Shown here in pieces: positions 1-5,658 of a stretch of 6,626 nucleotides of DNA. Positions within the stretch are counted from its first letter, which is position 1; the number at the start of each line of letters is the position of its first letter. Origin of the DNA: JAJKIP01 sp040509055 (GTDB lineage Bacteria > Bacteroidota > Bacteroidia > Chitinophagales > Chitinophagaceae); NCBI GenBank assembly GCA_040509055.1, contig JBEVLT010000441.1, positions 1 through 6,626 on the forward strand, given 5' to 3'. Both the position numbers and the translations under genes were made by a program. A model generated the notes under the pieces. The model searched no databases, was not told the origin of the DNA, and saw only the letters and a list, made by a program, of their open reading frames with translations.

Positions 1-20
1 TGTTATTCCTTTTGTTTTGT
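1..20 (-). promoter_or_regulatory. Possible leader and ribosome binding site of a gene beyond the left edge
   Basis: Read on the minus strand, the last 35 or so bases before the window edge are very A-rich and end in AAAGGAATAACA. An AAGGA core six bases from the edge is what one expects a few bases ahead of a start codon, so a further minus-strand gene may begin just outside the window. No start codon is visible and no clear TAnnTTTG promoter motif lies upstream, so this is inference from composition and spacing only. Confidence 0.3.
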
Positions 21-257
21 TTGTCTGTTTTGTCTGCAGCTGTAAAGATTGCCGTTAGTTCCCTGGCTTCGGGCATTGGCTGCTGCGGAAGAAGCGCACC
101 GGCCCAACCTGTTGCCGGTAATGTTTGCACTGCGGCGATTGCGATGCTGGTCTGCAAAGTTGGGAATATCTACCTCAAACTTCCGGGTCCTGATCTTCAG
201 GTCTTTTTCAGTCCAGGGTAACCCAATTCCAAAATTTCCCAATTTCGCTTTTCCCAA
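3..257 (-). CDS. Doubtful small ORF downstream of ppx, unknown product
   Basis: This is an 84-codon open frame starting at TTG, two bases after the ppx stop codon, and ending in TAA near the window edge. I do not recognise the product. The first 60 or so residues have ordinary-looking composition (for example PWTEKDLKIRTRKFEVDIP) and G/C-ending codons like the neighbours. The last 15 are rich in Q, K, N and R because they run through the A-rich stretch that looks like a leader for the next gene. There is no ATG and no properly spaced ribosome binding site. The start of the frame is built on three degenerate CCCAAT repeats (plus strand 222-260). The frame also stays open on the plus strand (from the window edge to 221), so lack of stops is weak evidence. 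It may be a real small gene, a decayed remnant, or plain intergenic DNA; the last is most likely. Confidence 0.2.
   Translation of the reverse strand: MGKAKLGNFGIGLPWTEKDLKIRTRKFEVDIPNFADQHRNRRSANITGNRLGRCASSAAANARSQGTNGNLYSCRQNRQTKQKE
189..208 (+). terminator. Weak candidate terminator hairpin on the plus strand
   Basis: CCTGA (189-193) and TCAGG (197-201) form a perfect 5-bp stem with a 3-base loop, followed on the plus strand by TCTTTTTC. This resembles a small intrinsic terminator for transcription entering from the left. The stem is short, and no plus-strand gene ending before it is recognisable. On the minus strand no T-run follows, so it would not terminate the ppk1-ppx transcript. 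Confidence 0.15.
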
Positions 258-259
258 TC

Positions 260-1144
260 CTACTTCAGCTTCACTTCCTCATACAAACTATGAATCAATC
301 CATCGGCCAGCCCGATCTTCGGCACGTAGATATCTTCGGCGTCGGCCCAGCGCATCACGTTGATATGGATGAGCAGGGCAGGCACGATCACGTCGGCACG
401 GTCTTCCCGCAGTTTGTACAGCTTCATCCGCTGCTCCAGCGACAGGGGGCTGAATTCTTTGTAATAATCCCGCAGCAGGTCCAGCTGCAGTGGCTTGCCT
501 TCCTTTCGTTTGGACAGTGAAAATACTTTGTTGATGTTGCCGCCCGACCCGATAGCCGTCACATGGTGGTAGCCTCTGGTCTTTGACTTGATGAACTCCT
601 TCATCTCTGTCCAGGTCTCTTCCGTCACCTGGTTTTTCAGCAGGCGGATGGTGCCGATATTGAACGATTCTTTGAAGATCAGTTTGCTGTCGCTGAAAAA
701 AGTAAGCTCGGTGCTGCCACCGCCTACGTCGATGTAGAGGTACGATTCCTGCGTAGCCATGTTCTCGGCTATATGGTTCTCGTAGATAAAAGAGGCTTCT
801 TCCTGCCCGCTGATGACATGGATGCGGATGCCGGTTTCGGCCTGTATCCTGTCGATGATGGCGCCGGCATTGCGGGCATCGCGCATGGCCGAGGTGGCGC
901 AGGCTTTCAGGTGCTGTACGCCGTACACGTCCATCAGCAGCTTATAGGCTTGGATGGTCTTGATGAGCTTTTCGGTCCTGGCAGGCGATATCTCTCCTTT
1001 GTCAAATACGTCGAACCCCAGCCGGAGCGGTATCCGAACCAGGTCTACTTTGATGAACTCAGGAGATGCCTGTTCATCCGTTACGATATCGTTGATCAGT
1101 AACCGGGCTGCGTTACTTCCGATGTCAATGGCCGCCAGTCTCAC
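260..1144 (-). CDS. ppx: Exopolyphosphatase, Ppx/GppA phosphatase family
   Basis: The predicted 294-residue cytosolic enzyme removes terminal phosphates from inorganic polyphosphate; some family members instead hydrolyse pppGpp to ppGpp. Visible motifs of the ASKHA fold are the first phosphate-binding loop DIGSNAARLLI (7-17), ATSAMRDA (83-90), ISGQEEA (111-117) with the region's catalytic glutamate, the second phosphate loop DVGGGSTEL (139-147), the glycine-rich AIGSGGN (197-203), and RADVIVPA (249-256). The length fits the short single-unit form without the C-terminal HD-like domain of the roughly 510-residue E. coli Ppx. The start is a GTG (1142-1144), the natural choice because the first motif follows at once (MRLAAIDIGSN) and the next methionine is residue 71. 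The start lies inside the end of ppk1, a 20-bp overlap in a different frame, so translation is probably coupled. Family assignment is firm; the preference for polyphosphate over pppGpp is inferred mainly from the ppk1 neighbour. Confidence 0.93.
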   Translation of the reverse strand: MRLAAIDIGSNAARLLINDIVTDEQASPEFIKVDLVRIPLRLGFDVFDKGEISPARTEKLIKTIQAYKLLMDVYGVQHLKACATSAMRDARNAGAIIDRIQAETGIRIHVISGQEEASFIYENHIAENMATQESYLYIDVGGGSTELTFFSDSKLIFKESFNIGTIRLLKNQVTEETWTEMKEFIKSKTRGYHHVTAIGSGGNINKVFSLSKRKEGKPLQLDLLRDYYKEFSPLSLEQRMKLYKLREDRADVIVPALLIHINVMRWADAEDIYVPKIGLADGLIHSLYEEVKLK

Positions 1145-3215
1145 CGGGTTTCAGCGTTTTTTGAAATAAATAATGATACGTTTCCTCCTGCGAACGAACG
1201 GGCTTGCCGGGCGTTCGCACATACTCGTTGTTCAGCTCATTGTCAAGCACCCGGGCTTTCACATTGTCCCGCAACTGTATGTTCAGTATATCGATCAGCT
1301 CCTGCCTGATCTCTTCATGCAGCACAGGACAGGTTGCTTCCACGCGATGTTCCAGGTTGCGCAACATCCAATCGGCCGAAGATATATAAACTTTCTCTTT
1401 GCCACGGTTGTGAAATACCCACACCCTGGCATGCTCCAGGTATTCGTCCACGATGCTGATGGCCTTCACCGGAGCTGCAAATTTTTTGTTTTCCGACAGC
1501 ATGCAGAAAATGCCGCGTACGATCAGGCGGATGGGTACGCCGGCACGGGCAGCCTCGTACAGCTTTTCGATCATGCCTTCATCGGAAAGCGAGTTCATTT
1601 TCAGGATAATGCCGGACGACCTGTTTCTTTTGGCCTGTTTGATCTCTTCATCGATCAGCCGGTACATTTCTTTGCGTACGATGTGCGGGCTGGGGATGAT
1701 GGTGGTACAGTTCTTCAGCGAGTGGCTGCCGGAACGGTGATGCTCCAGGTAGTTGAAAATGCGGCTCAGGTCCGTCATGATCCGGGGGTTGGACGTCAGC
1801 AGGCAATGATCGGCATATATCTTAGCGGTTTTTTCGTTCATGTTGCCGGTACTCACAAAGCCGTACAGCAGGATTTTGTTGTTTACCCGCTTGCGGATCA
1901 GGCACAGCTTGGCATGTATCTTCATATCGGGCAGGCCCACCAGTACCTTGACCCCTTCGTCTTCCAGGATGGTTTTCCATTCCAGGTTCGCTTCTTCATC
2001 AAAGCGGGCCCGCAGCTCCAGCATCACCACCACTTCCTTACCGTTTCTCACGGCATTGATCAGCGCATTGATAAAGCGCGACTGCGATGCCAGCCGGTAG
2101 CAGGTGATCTTGATGGTAGTTACGTCGGGGTCAAAAGCCGCTTCGCGGATCAGGTCGATCAGGGGTGTGAAAGCATGGTAGGGGAAATGCAGCATGATAT
2201 CCCGCTTCAGCACCACGTCCGACACCCGGTCTTCGGTAAGCAGCGGGTGATCGAAGGGTTTCCTGCGGTTGGTCTTGCCAAACACCTCCTGGTCCGGGAA
2301 ATCCATGAAGTGGCGGAAGTTGTGAATGCGCCCGCCGGGGATCAGGTTGTCCTTGCGCGAGAGGTTCAGCCGCCGCGTCAGGTACTCCAGCAGGCCGGCA
2401 TCCATTTCCTTGTCGTAGACAAAGCGTACGGGTTTGCCTTTGCGGCGGTTCTTCAGTCCCTTTTCAATCTTCTGGATGAGGTTGGTGGAAATATCGTTGT
2501 CGATATCCAGTTCGGCATCGCGTGTCACTTTGAACACATGCGCATGGTACTGGTCGTACCCGAAATAGGAGAATATTTCCGGCAGGTTGAAACGCACGAT
2601 GTCTTCCAGCAAAATGATATAGTGCTCGCCGGGAGTAGGGGAGGGCAGTATCACGAACCGGCCCAGTACGCGGCTGGGGATCTCTATGAGTGCGAACTTG
2701 TTTTTCAGCGCGCTTTCTTTCTTCCACATCACCACGGCCAGGTAAATGGACTTGTCGCGCAGGTTGGGAAATTCCGGGATGTTCTCGATCATCAGCGGGA
2801 TGATGTTGGGGCTCACTTCGGCATCGTAATAATCCCGTACGAATTCCTGCTGCTCGGCATTGAGCTCCTTTTCGGTAACAAGGAAGATCTTTTGCTCCTT
2901 CATCTGCTGCTGCACGTTTTCCCAGATGCGTGTGAATTCGCTCTGCTGGCTGAGCACCATCATTTGTATATCGTCCAGTATCTGCTGGGGATCTTCTTCC
3001 AGGTGCATATTGGCCTTGCTGCCAAACTGGATCATTCTTTTAAGGGTAGCCACCCGCACCCGGAAGAACTCGTCCAGGTTATTGGAAAAGATGCCGAGAA
3101 ACCGGATACGTTCACGCAGGGGTACCGTTTCGTCCGCCGCTTCCTGCAGCACCCGGCCATTGAAAGAAAGCCAGCTGATATCACGTGCAATCGTTTTTTG
3201 TTTCGTTTGCGGCAT
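1125..3215 (-). CDS. ppk1: Polyphosphate kinase 1
   Basis: Polyphosphate kinase reversibly transfers the gamma-phosphate of ATP to a growing inorganic polyphosphate chain, through a phosphohistidine. The 696 residues match the usual size (E. coli 688). Domains in order are the N-terminal domain with ISWLSFNGRVLQEA (13-26) and the ATP-contacting FSNNLDEFF (43-51), then the head domain, then two phospholipase-D-like C-terminal domains. The first of these has CYRLAS (372-377), ELRARFDEEAN (400-410), whose arginine is equivalent to a metal/phosphate ligand, and MKIHAKL (431-437), where His434 is the expected phosphorylated histidine. The second has YLEHARV (592-598), with His595 as the second conserved histidine, and VYISSADWMLRN (609-620). 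All key residues are present, so it should be active. The ATG at 3213-3215 gives the usual N-terminus (short basic stretch, then DISWLSFN). Another ATG four bases upstream is out of frame. ppx overlaps its 3' end. Confidence 0.97.
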   Translation of the reverse strand: MPQTKQKTIARDISWLSFNGRVLQEAADETVPLRERIRFLGIFSNNLDEFFRVRVATLKRMIQFGSKANMHLEEDPQQILDDIQMMVLSQQSEFTRIWENVQQQMKEQKIFLVTEKELNAEQQEFVRDYYDAEVSPNIIPLMIENIPEFPNLRDKSIYLAVVMWKKESALKNKFALIEIPSRVLGRFVILPSPTPGEHYIILLEDIVRFNLPEIFSYFGYDQYHAHVFKVTRDAELDIDNDISTNLIQKIEKGLKNRRKGKPVRFVYDKEMDAGLLEYLTRRLNLSRKDNLIPGGRIHNFRHFMDFPDQEVFGKTNRRKPFDHPLLTEDRVSDVVLKRDIMLHFPYHAFTPLIDLIREAAFDPDVTTIKITCYRLASQSRFINALINAVRNGKEVVVMLELRARFDEEANLEWKTILEDEGVKVLVGLPDMKIHAKLCLIRKRVNNKILLYGFVSTGNMNEKTAKIYADHCLLTSNPRIMTDLSRIFNYLEHHRSGSHSLKNCTTIIPSPHIVRKEMYRLIDEEIKQAKRNRSSGIILKMNSLSDEGMIEKLYEAARAGVPIRLIVRGIFCMLSENKKFAAPVKAISIVDEYLEHARVWVFHNRGKEKVYISSADWMLRNLEHRVEATCPVLHEEIRQELIDILNIQLRDNVKARVLDNELNNEYVRTPGKPVRSQEETYHYLFQKTLKPGETGGH

Positions 3216-3277
3216 GCATGCAATGTTTGGTAATAAAGGTAAGTAACGGTGGTAAGCAGCCGTGTTAAGTTTTCATG
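3216..3277 (-). promoter_or_regulatory. Gap before ppk1 with weak -7-like motif and GGTAA repeats
   Basis: This 62-bp gap is the longest inside the five-gene minus-strand run. On the minus strand TACCTTTA (3234-3241) matches the Bacteroidota -7 consensus TAnnTTTG at seven of eight positions. The best upstream partner is TTAAC at a spacing of about 24, longer than the usual 19-21, so the promoter is weak at best. Three copies of GGTAA (plus strand 3229, 3238, 3252) lie in the same 28 bp. No Pho-box-like repeat is seen. The stretch could allow polyphosphate genes to be expressed separately from the pantothenate genes; that is inference. Confidence 0.25.
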
Positions 3278-4300
3278 CTAAGGATGCCGCGGCGCAGGCG
3301 GTTTGATCCTTTTGTTATACCAGGGCAGCAGTACAAAGCTGATGAGGCCGCCGATCAGGATGACCACGGTCTGCGCAATCCACAACAACCACCCGAACGC
3401 CATGGCAATGCTCTTCTGCAGGCCGTACATGATCATGGTGCCCTCGATCAGTAAGGCATAACCGCCGATACCGCCGGGAGTGATGATCATACCAATGCTG
3501 CCTGCCGATAGTACCGTAAAGGCTTCGGCGATGCCATACTGTTCCGTTTCATGCAGGGCCTGGAAACCGATATAGCCGCCGGTGAGATACAGCGCCCACA
3601 GCAGGATGGTCAGCAGGATGAACTGCCCTCTTTTTTTCAGGTGTTGTACGGCGCTAAGGCCCTGCCATACGCGCCGGCCGATGGCCCGGAAGGCTTCCAG
3701 CAGGTCGCCGAAGTTCTTTTTCTTCCGGATCATCCAGGTGGCAATAACAATGACAACGATTGCCGCTGCTGCCAGCAGCCATACAAAACCCGGGATGCCT
3801 TTTTCTTCCCCGCTGCCCGTGCTATGAAATGCCTTGTCGATGATCTGCGAATAAAGCCCCGGCTGTATGGCCAGCGTAATGCCGAATATAAGCAGCAGGG
3901 AAATGGCATCGATCAGCCGCTCCAGGATGATGGTGCCCACCAGCTTATCGGCCGGTATCTTTTCGTACCGGGCCAGCACGGTGCATTTCAGCACTTCACC
4001 CATGCGCGGTACGCCCTGGTTGGCCAGGTAGCCGATCATGACGGCGAAAAAGGTATTGGCTTTGCGCGGCGTATATCCCAGCGATTCGATGAGGAGGCGC
4101 CAGCGCAGGGCACGGGTGTAGTGGCTAAGCAGCAGGATCACGAATACGGGCGCCACGAGGTAATAGCGGGCATTGTTCAGGGCAAACCGTATCTGGGCCC
4201 AGTTTTCACCGTCGATGTCCTTTACAGACATCCAGACAAAAAAGAAGCCCAGGCCGAGAAATAAAAGGTACTGGAGTATGGTTTTGAACCGTTTTTTCAT
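3278..4300 (-). CDS. Lysylphosphatidylglycerol synthase transmembrane-domain family protein
   Basis: This is a 340-residue integral membrane protein of the flippase-like family (UPF0104/YbhN, the membrane half of MprF). Hydrophobic segments lie at about 8-27, 46-62, 83-95, 132-147, 171-191, 227-246, 258-285 and 300-327. Family signatures are RALRWRLLIESLG (63-75), NQGVPRMGEVLK (94-105), ERLID (127-131) and PGGIGGYALLIEG (275-287). The N-terminus has a basic start (MKKRFK) and the C-terminus a short charged tail. The soluble aminoacyltransferase domain of true lysylphosphatidylglycerol synthases is absent, so this protein cannot by itself be a lysyl-PG synthase. A role in moving or organising a lipid-linked molecule is the usual guess; its substrate is unknown. 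The ATG lies 15 bp after the panD stop, indicating co-transcription with panD and panC. Family assignment is firm, function is not. Confidence 0.88.
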   Translation of the reverse strand: MKKRFKTILQYLLFLGLGFFFVWMSVKDIDGENWAQIRFALNNARYYLVAPVFVILLLSHYTRALRWRLLIESLGYTPRKANTFFAVMIGYLANQGVPRMGEVLKCTVLARYEKIPADKLVGTIILERLIDAISLLLIFGITLAIQPGLYSQIIDKAFHSTGSGEEKGIPGFVWLLAAAAIVVIVIATWMIRKKKNFGDLLEAFRAIGRRVWQGLSAVQHLKKRGQFILLTILLWALYLTGGYIGFQALHETEQYGIAEAFTVLSAGSIGMIITPGGIGGYALLIEGTMIMYGLQKSIAMAFGWLLWIAQTVVILIGGLISFVLLPWYNKRIKPPAPRHP

Positions 4301-4315
4301 GCTGCTGTGTTAGCG

Positions 4316-4660
4316 TCAGCGTTTATTCCCTTCTTTGGGGAAGACGATGCGGGGAATGAATGTTTTGGCGGTTTCGAAATCCATAAGGGCATACGAAATG
4401 ATGACCACGATATCGCCTGTCATCCCTTTGCGTGCTGCCGGCCCGTTGAGACAGCAGATACCCGAACCGCGTTTGCCTTTGATCACATAGGTCTCCAGCC
4501 GTTCCCCGTTGTTCACATTCACCACCTGCACCTTTTCGTTCTCGATCAGGTTGGCGTCTTCCATCAGGTCTTCGTCGATGGTGATGCTGCCTACATAGTT
4601 CAGGTTGGCTTCGGTGATGACGGCACGGTGTATCTTCGACTTCAATACTTCGATCTGCAT
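4316..4660 (-). CDS. panD: Aspartate 1-decarboxylase precursor
   Basis: PanD decarboxylates L-aspartate to beta-alanine for pantothenate and CoA synthesis. It is made as an inactive pro-enzyme that cleaves itself before a serine to create the pyruvoyl cofactor. From the ATG at 4658-4660 the protein is 114 residues and begins MQIEVLKSKIHR, the standard N-terminus. The cleavage site falls at Gly24-Ser25 in YVGSITID. Arg54 and Tyr58 in ERLETYV and Asn72 in LNGPAAR occupy the expected active-site positions. The frame is open upstream to a GTG at 4702, which would add 14 residues, but that extension has no family counterpart and runs through the -7-like motif, so I reject it. panC ends 42 bp upstream and the membrane-protein gene starts 15 bp downstream. 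PanC, immediately upstream, uses the beta-alanine produced here. Confidence 0.96.
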   Translation of the reverse strand: MQIEVLKSKIHRAVITEANLNYVGSITIDEDLMEDANLIENEKVQVVNVNNGERLETYVIKGKRGSGICCLNGPAARKGMTGDIVVIISYALMDFETAKTFIPRIVFPKEGNKR

Positions 4661-4665
4661 AAATG

Positions 4666-4673
4666 CAAAAGTA
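4666..4673 (-). promoter_or_regulatory. Exact TAnnTTTG -7 motif directly before panD
   Basis: On the minus strand TACTTTTG matches the Bacteroidota -7 consensus exactly, five bases ahead of the panD ATG. A start site at the usual distance would fall at or next to that ATG, giving a leaderless or almost leaderless panD mRNA. No TTG is found at the expected -33 position; the nearest candidate is TTA with a spacing of 23. An eight-base motif with two free positions can occur by chance in AT-rich gaps, so support is modest. Confidence 0.3.
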
Positions 4674-4702
4674 GCTGTTTTAGAAAGCCCGTATGATAAC
4701 AC

Positions 4703-5554
4703 TTAATTGAGCAAAATGTTATCGATCAGCCGGACCTGCCCGATAAGGGCGGCGGCCAGGGCGACCAATTGCTGTTGTCCGTCCCAGTGCACAACCGGTT
4801 CCAGGGTTTTGGCATCGGCGATCTCTACGTAATCGGGCCTGAATCCTTCCTGCACCAGCAGACCGGCAGCAGCCTGCTTCAGACCCTGCAGATCGCCGAG
4901 CTGCAACCGGTCGCGGATCAGCGACAGCGAGCGGTAGATGGCGGGGGCGGCCTTTCTTTCCGCGGCATCCAGCCGGGCGTTGCGGCTGCTCATGGCCAGC
5001 CCGTCCGTTTCCCGCATGGTAGGGGAGATGCGAATGCCGATCCGGCTGTCCATACCGGTCAGCTCCAGCAGCCGGGCAATGACCATGCATTGCTGGTAAT
5101 CTTTCTGACCTATATATAAATGATCGGGCTGTACAATGTCCAGCAGGCGGTGCACCACGGCACAGACGCCCTGGAAATGTCCCGGGCGGTAGCGGCCTTC
5201 AAGGGTGGTTTCCAGGTATCCAAGGTCGTAATGTGGGCGCAGTTCGGTTCCATCGGGGTAGATATCCTGTACGCCCGGCAGGAACAATACATCGCAGTGC
5301 CGGCTTTCGAGCAGGCGGATGTCCTGTTCGATGGTTACAGGATATTTTTCATAATCTGCCGGGTCGTTGAACTGGGTGGGGTTCACAAATATGCTGCATA
5401 CGGAGATATCATTTTCCTGCTGCGCCCGGGCCAGCAGCGACAGGTGCCCTTCGTGGAGGGCGCCCATGGTGGGCACAAAACCTGCTTTTTTCCCTTTCTT
5501 TTCCTGGCCGGCCAGCCAGGTTTGCAGGTCAATTTCCTTTTTAAATAGTATCAT
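4703..5554 (-). CDS. panC: Pantoate--beta-alanine ligase (pantothenate synthetase)
   Basis: PanC joins D-pantoate and beta-alanine using ATP, through a pantoyl-adenylate, to give pantothenate in the cytosol. The 283 residues are the normal family length. The nucleotidyltransferase Rossmann domain shows FVPTMGALHEGHLSLL (26-41) with the HIGH-like HEGH, FVNPTQF (56-62), GRYRPGHFQGV (120-130), YIGQKDYQQ (147-155) and the KMSKS-like MRETDGLAMSSRN (180-192). The C-terminal lid domain ends with VRLIDN (274-279), typical of the family. The ATG at 5552-5554 gives the usual MILFKKEI N-terminus. No Shine-Dalgarno sequence is evident. It is the first gene of the minus-strand run, 42 bp before panD and divergent from the GT5-like gene. 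panB and panE are not in the window. Confidence 0.97.
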   Translation of the reverse strand: MILFKKEIDLQTWLAGQEKKGKKAGFVPTMGALHEGHLSLLARAQQENDISVCSIFVNPTQFNDPADYEKYPVTIEQDIRLLESRHCDVLFLPGVQDIYPDGTELRPHYDLGYLETTLEGRYRPGHFQGVCAVVHRLLDIVQPDHLYIGQKDYQQCMVIARLLELTGMDSRIGIRISPTMRETDGLAMSSRNARLDAAERKAAPAIYRSLSLIRDRLQLGDLQGLKQAAAGLLVQEGFRPDYVEIADAKTLEPVVHWDGQQQLVALAAALIGQVRLIDNILLN

Positions 5555-5570
5555 ATCAATGGGTTATGGC

Positions 5571-5603
5571 CAAAAATGCATGCAACTTAACTATTCCTGT
5601 CAA
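5571..5603 (-). promoter_or_regulatory. Candidate panC promoter
   Basis: On the minus strand CATTTTTG (5571-5578) matches TAnnTTTG except for its first base. It is preceded, after 22 bases, by TTG (5601-5603, part of TTGACA), which suits a -33 element. The transcript would have only a short leader of around ten bases before the panC ATG. The spacing is one base over the usual range. The palindrome TGCATGCA (5577-5584) overlaps the -7 end and could be an operator. Confidence 0.35.
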
Positions 5604-5618
5604 AAAATAGTACCTTTG
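5587..5618 (+). promoter_or_regulatory. Promoter of the GT5-like gene
   Basis: TACCTTTG (5611-5618) is an exact Bacteroidota -7 motif (TAnnTTTG). A TTA (5587-5589) sits 21 bases upstream in place of the usual -33 TTG. Transcription should start around 5622-5626, giving a leader of about 33-37 bases. A ribosome-binding-like AAGGGA (5649-5654) precedes the ATG at 5659 by four bases. The elements interleave with those proposed for panC on the other strand. Confidence 0.55.
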
Positions 5619-5621
5619 CAC

Positions 5622-5639
5622 ACGTTTTTCCTAAAACGT
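5622..5639 (+). repeat. Perfect inverted repeat at the 5' end of the GT5-like transcript
   Basis: ACGTTTT (5622-5628) and AAAACGT (5633-5639) are a perfect 7-bp inverted repeat around the 4-base loop TCCT. It begins just after the -7 motif, at the expected transcript start, so the mRNA would begin with a hairpin. It may be a 5'-stabilising stem or a DNA operator. It has no following U-run and is not a terminator. Confidence 0.5.
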
Positions 5640-5658
5640 TTCATTTAAAAGGGACAAC

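Noticed and set aside
12..221. Plus-strand hydrophobic frame open from the left edge
   Set aside because: It is C/A/V-rich with a TTG start, no family resemblance and no ribosome binding site. It could only be the tail of a gene from outside the window, and nothing in it supports that.
49..363. Plus-strand frame running from the left region into ppx
   Set aside because: Its second part is antisense to the conserved C-terminus of ppx, and the translation is low-complexity and R/S-rich.
1173..3233. 686-codon plus-strand open frame antisense to ppk1
   Set aside because: It lies almost exactly opposite a full-length ppk1 with all catalytic motifs. Its protein is unusually rich in H, Q and V and matches no family I know. 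It is an effect of ppk1 codon usage.
3551..4264. 237-codon plus-strand frame antisense to the membrane-protein gene
   Set aside because: It is the complement of a well-supported membrane protein. The Q/H-rich translation has no recognisable motif or start signal.
4661..4702. N-terminal extension of panD by 14 residues from a GTG
   Set aside because: PanD proteins start at MQIEV or equivalent, and the Gly24-Ser25 cleavage numbering fits the ATG at 4660. The extension starts at the base next to the panC stop and crosses a promoter-like motif.
5622..5639. Intrinsic terminator between the divergent genes
   Set aside because: The stem is AT-rich and no U-run follows in either direction. It sits between divergent starts, where a terminator is not expected.
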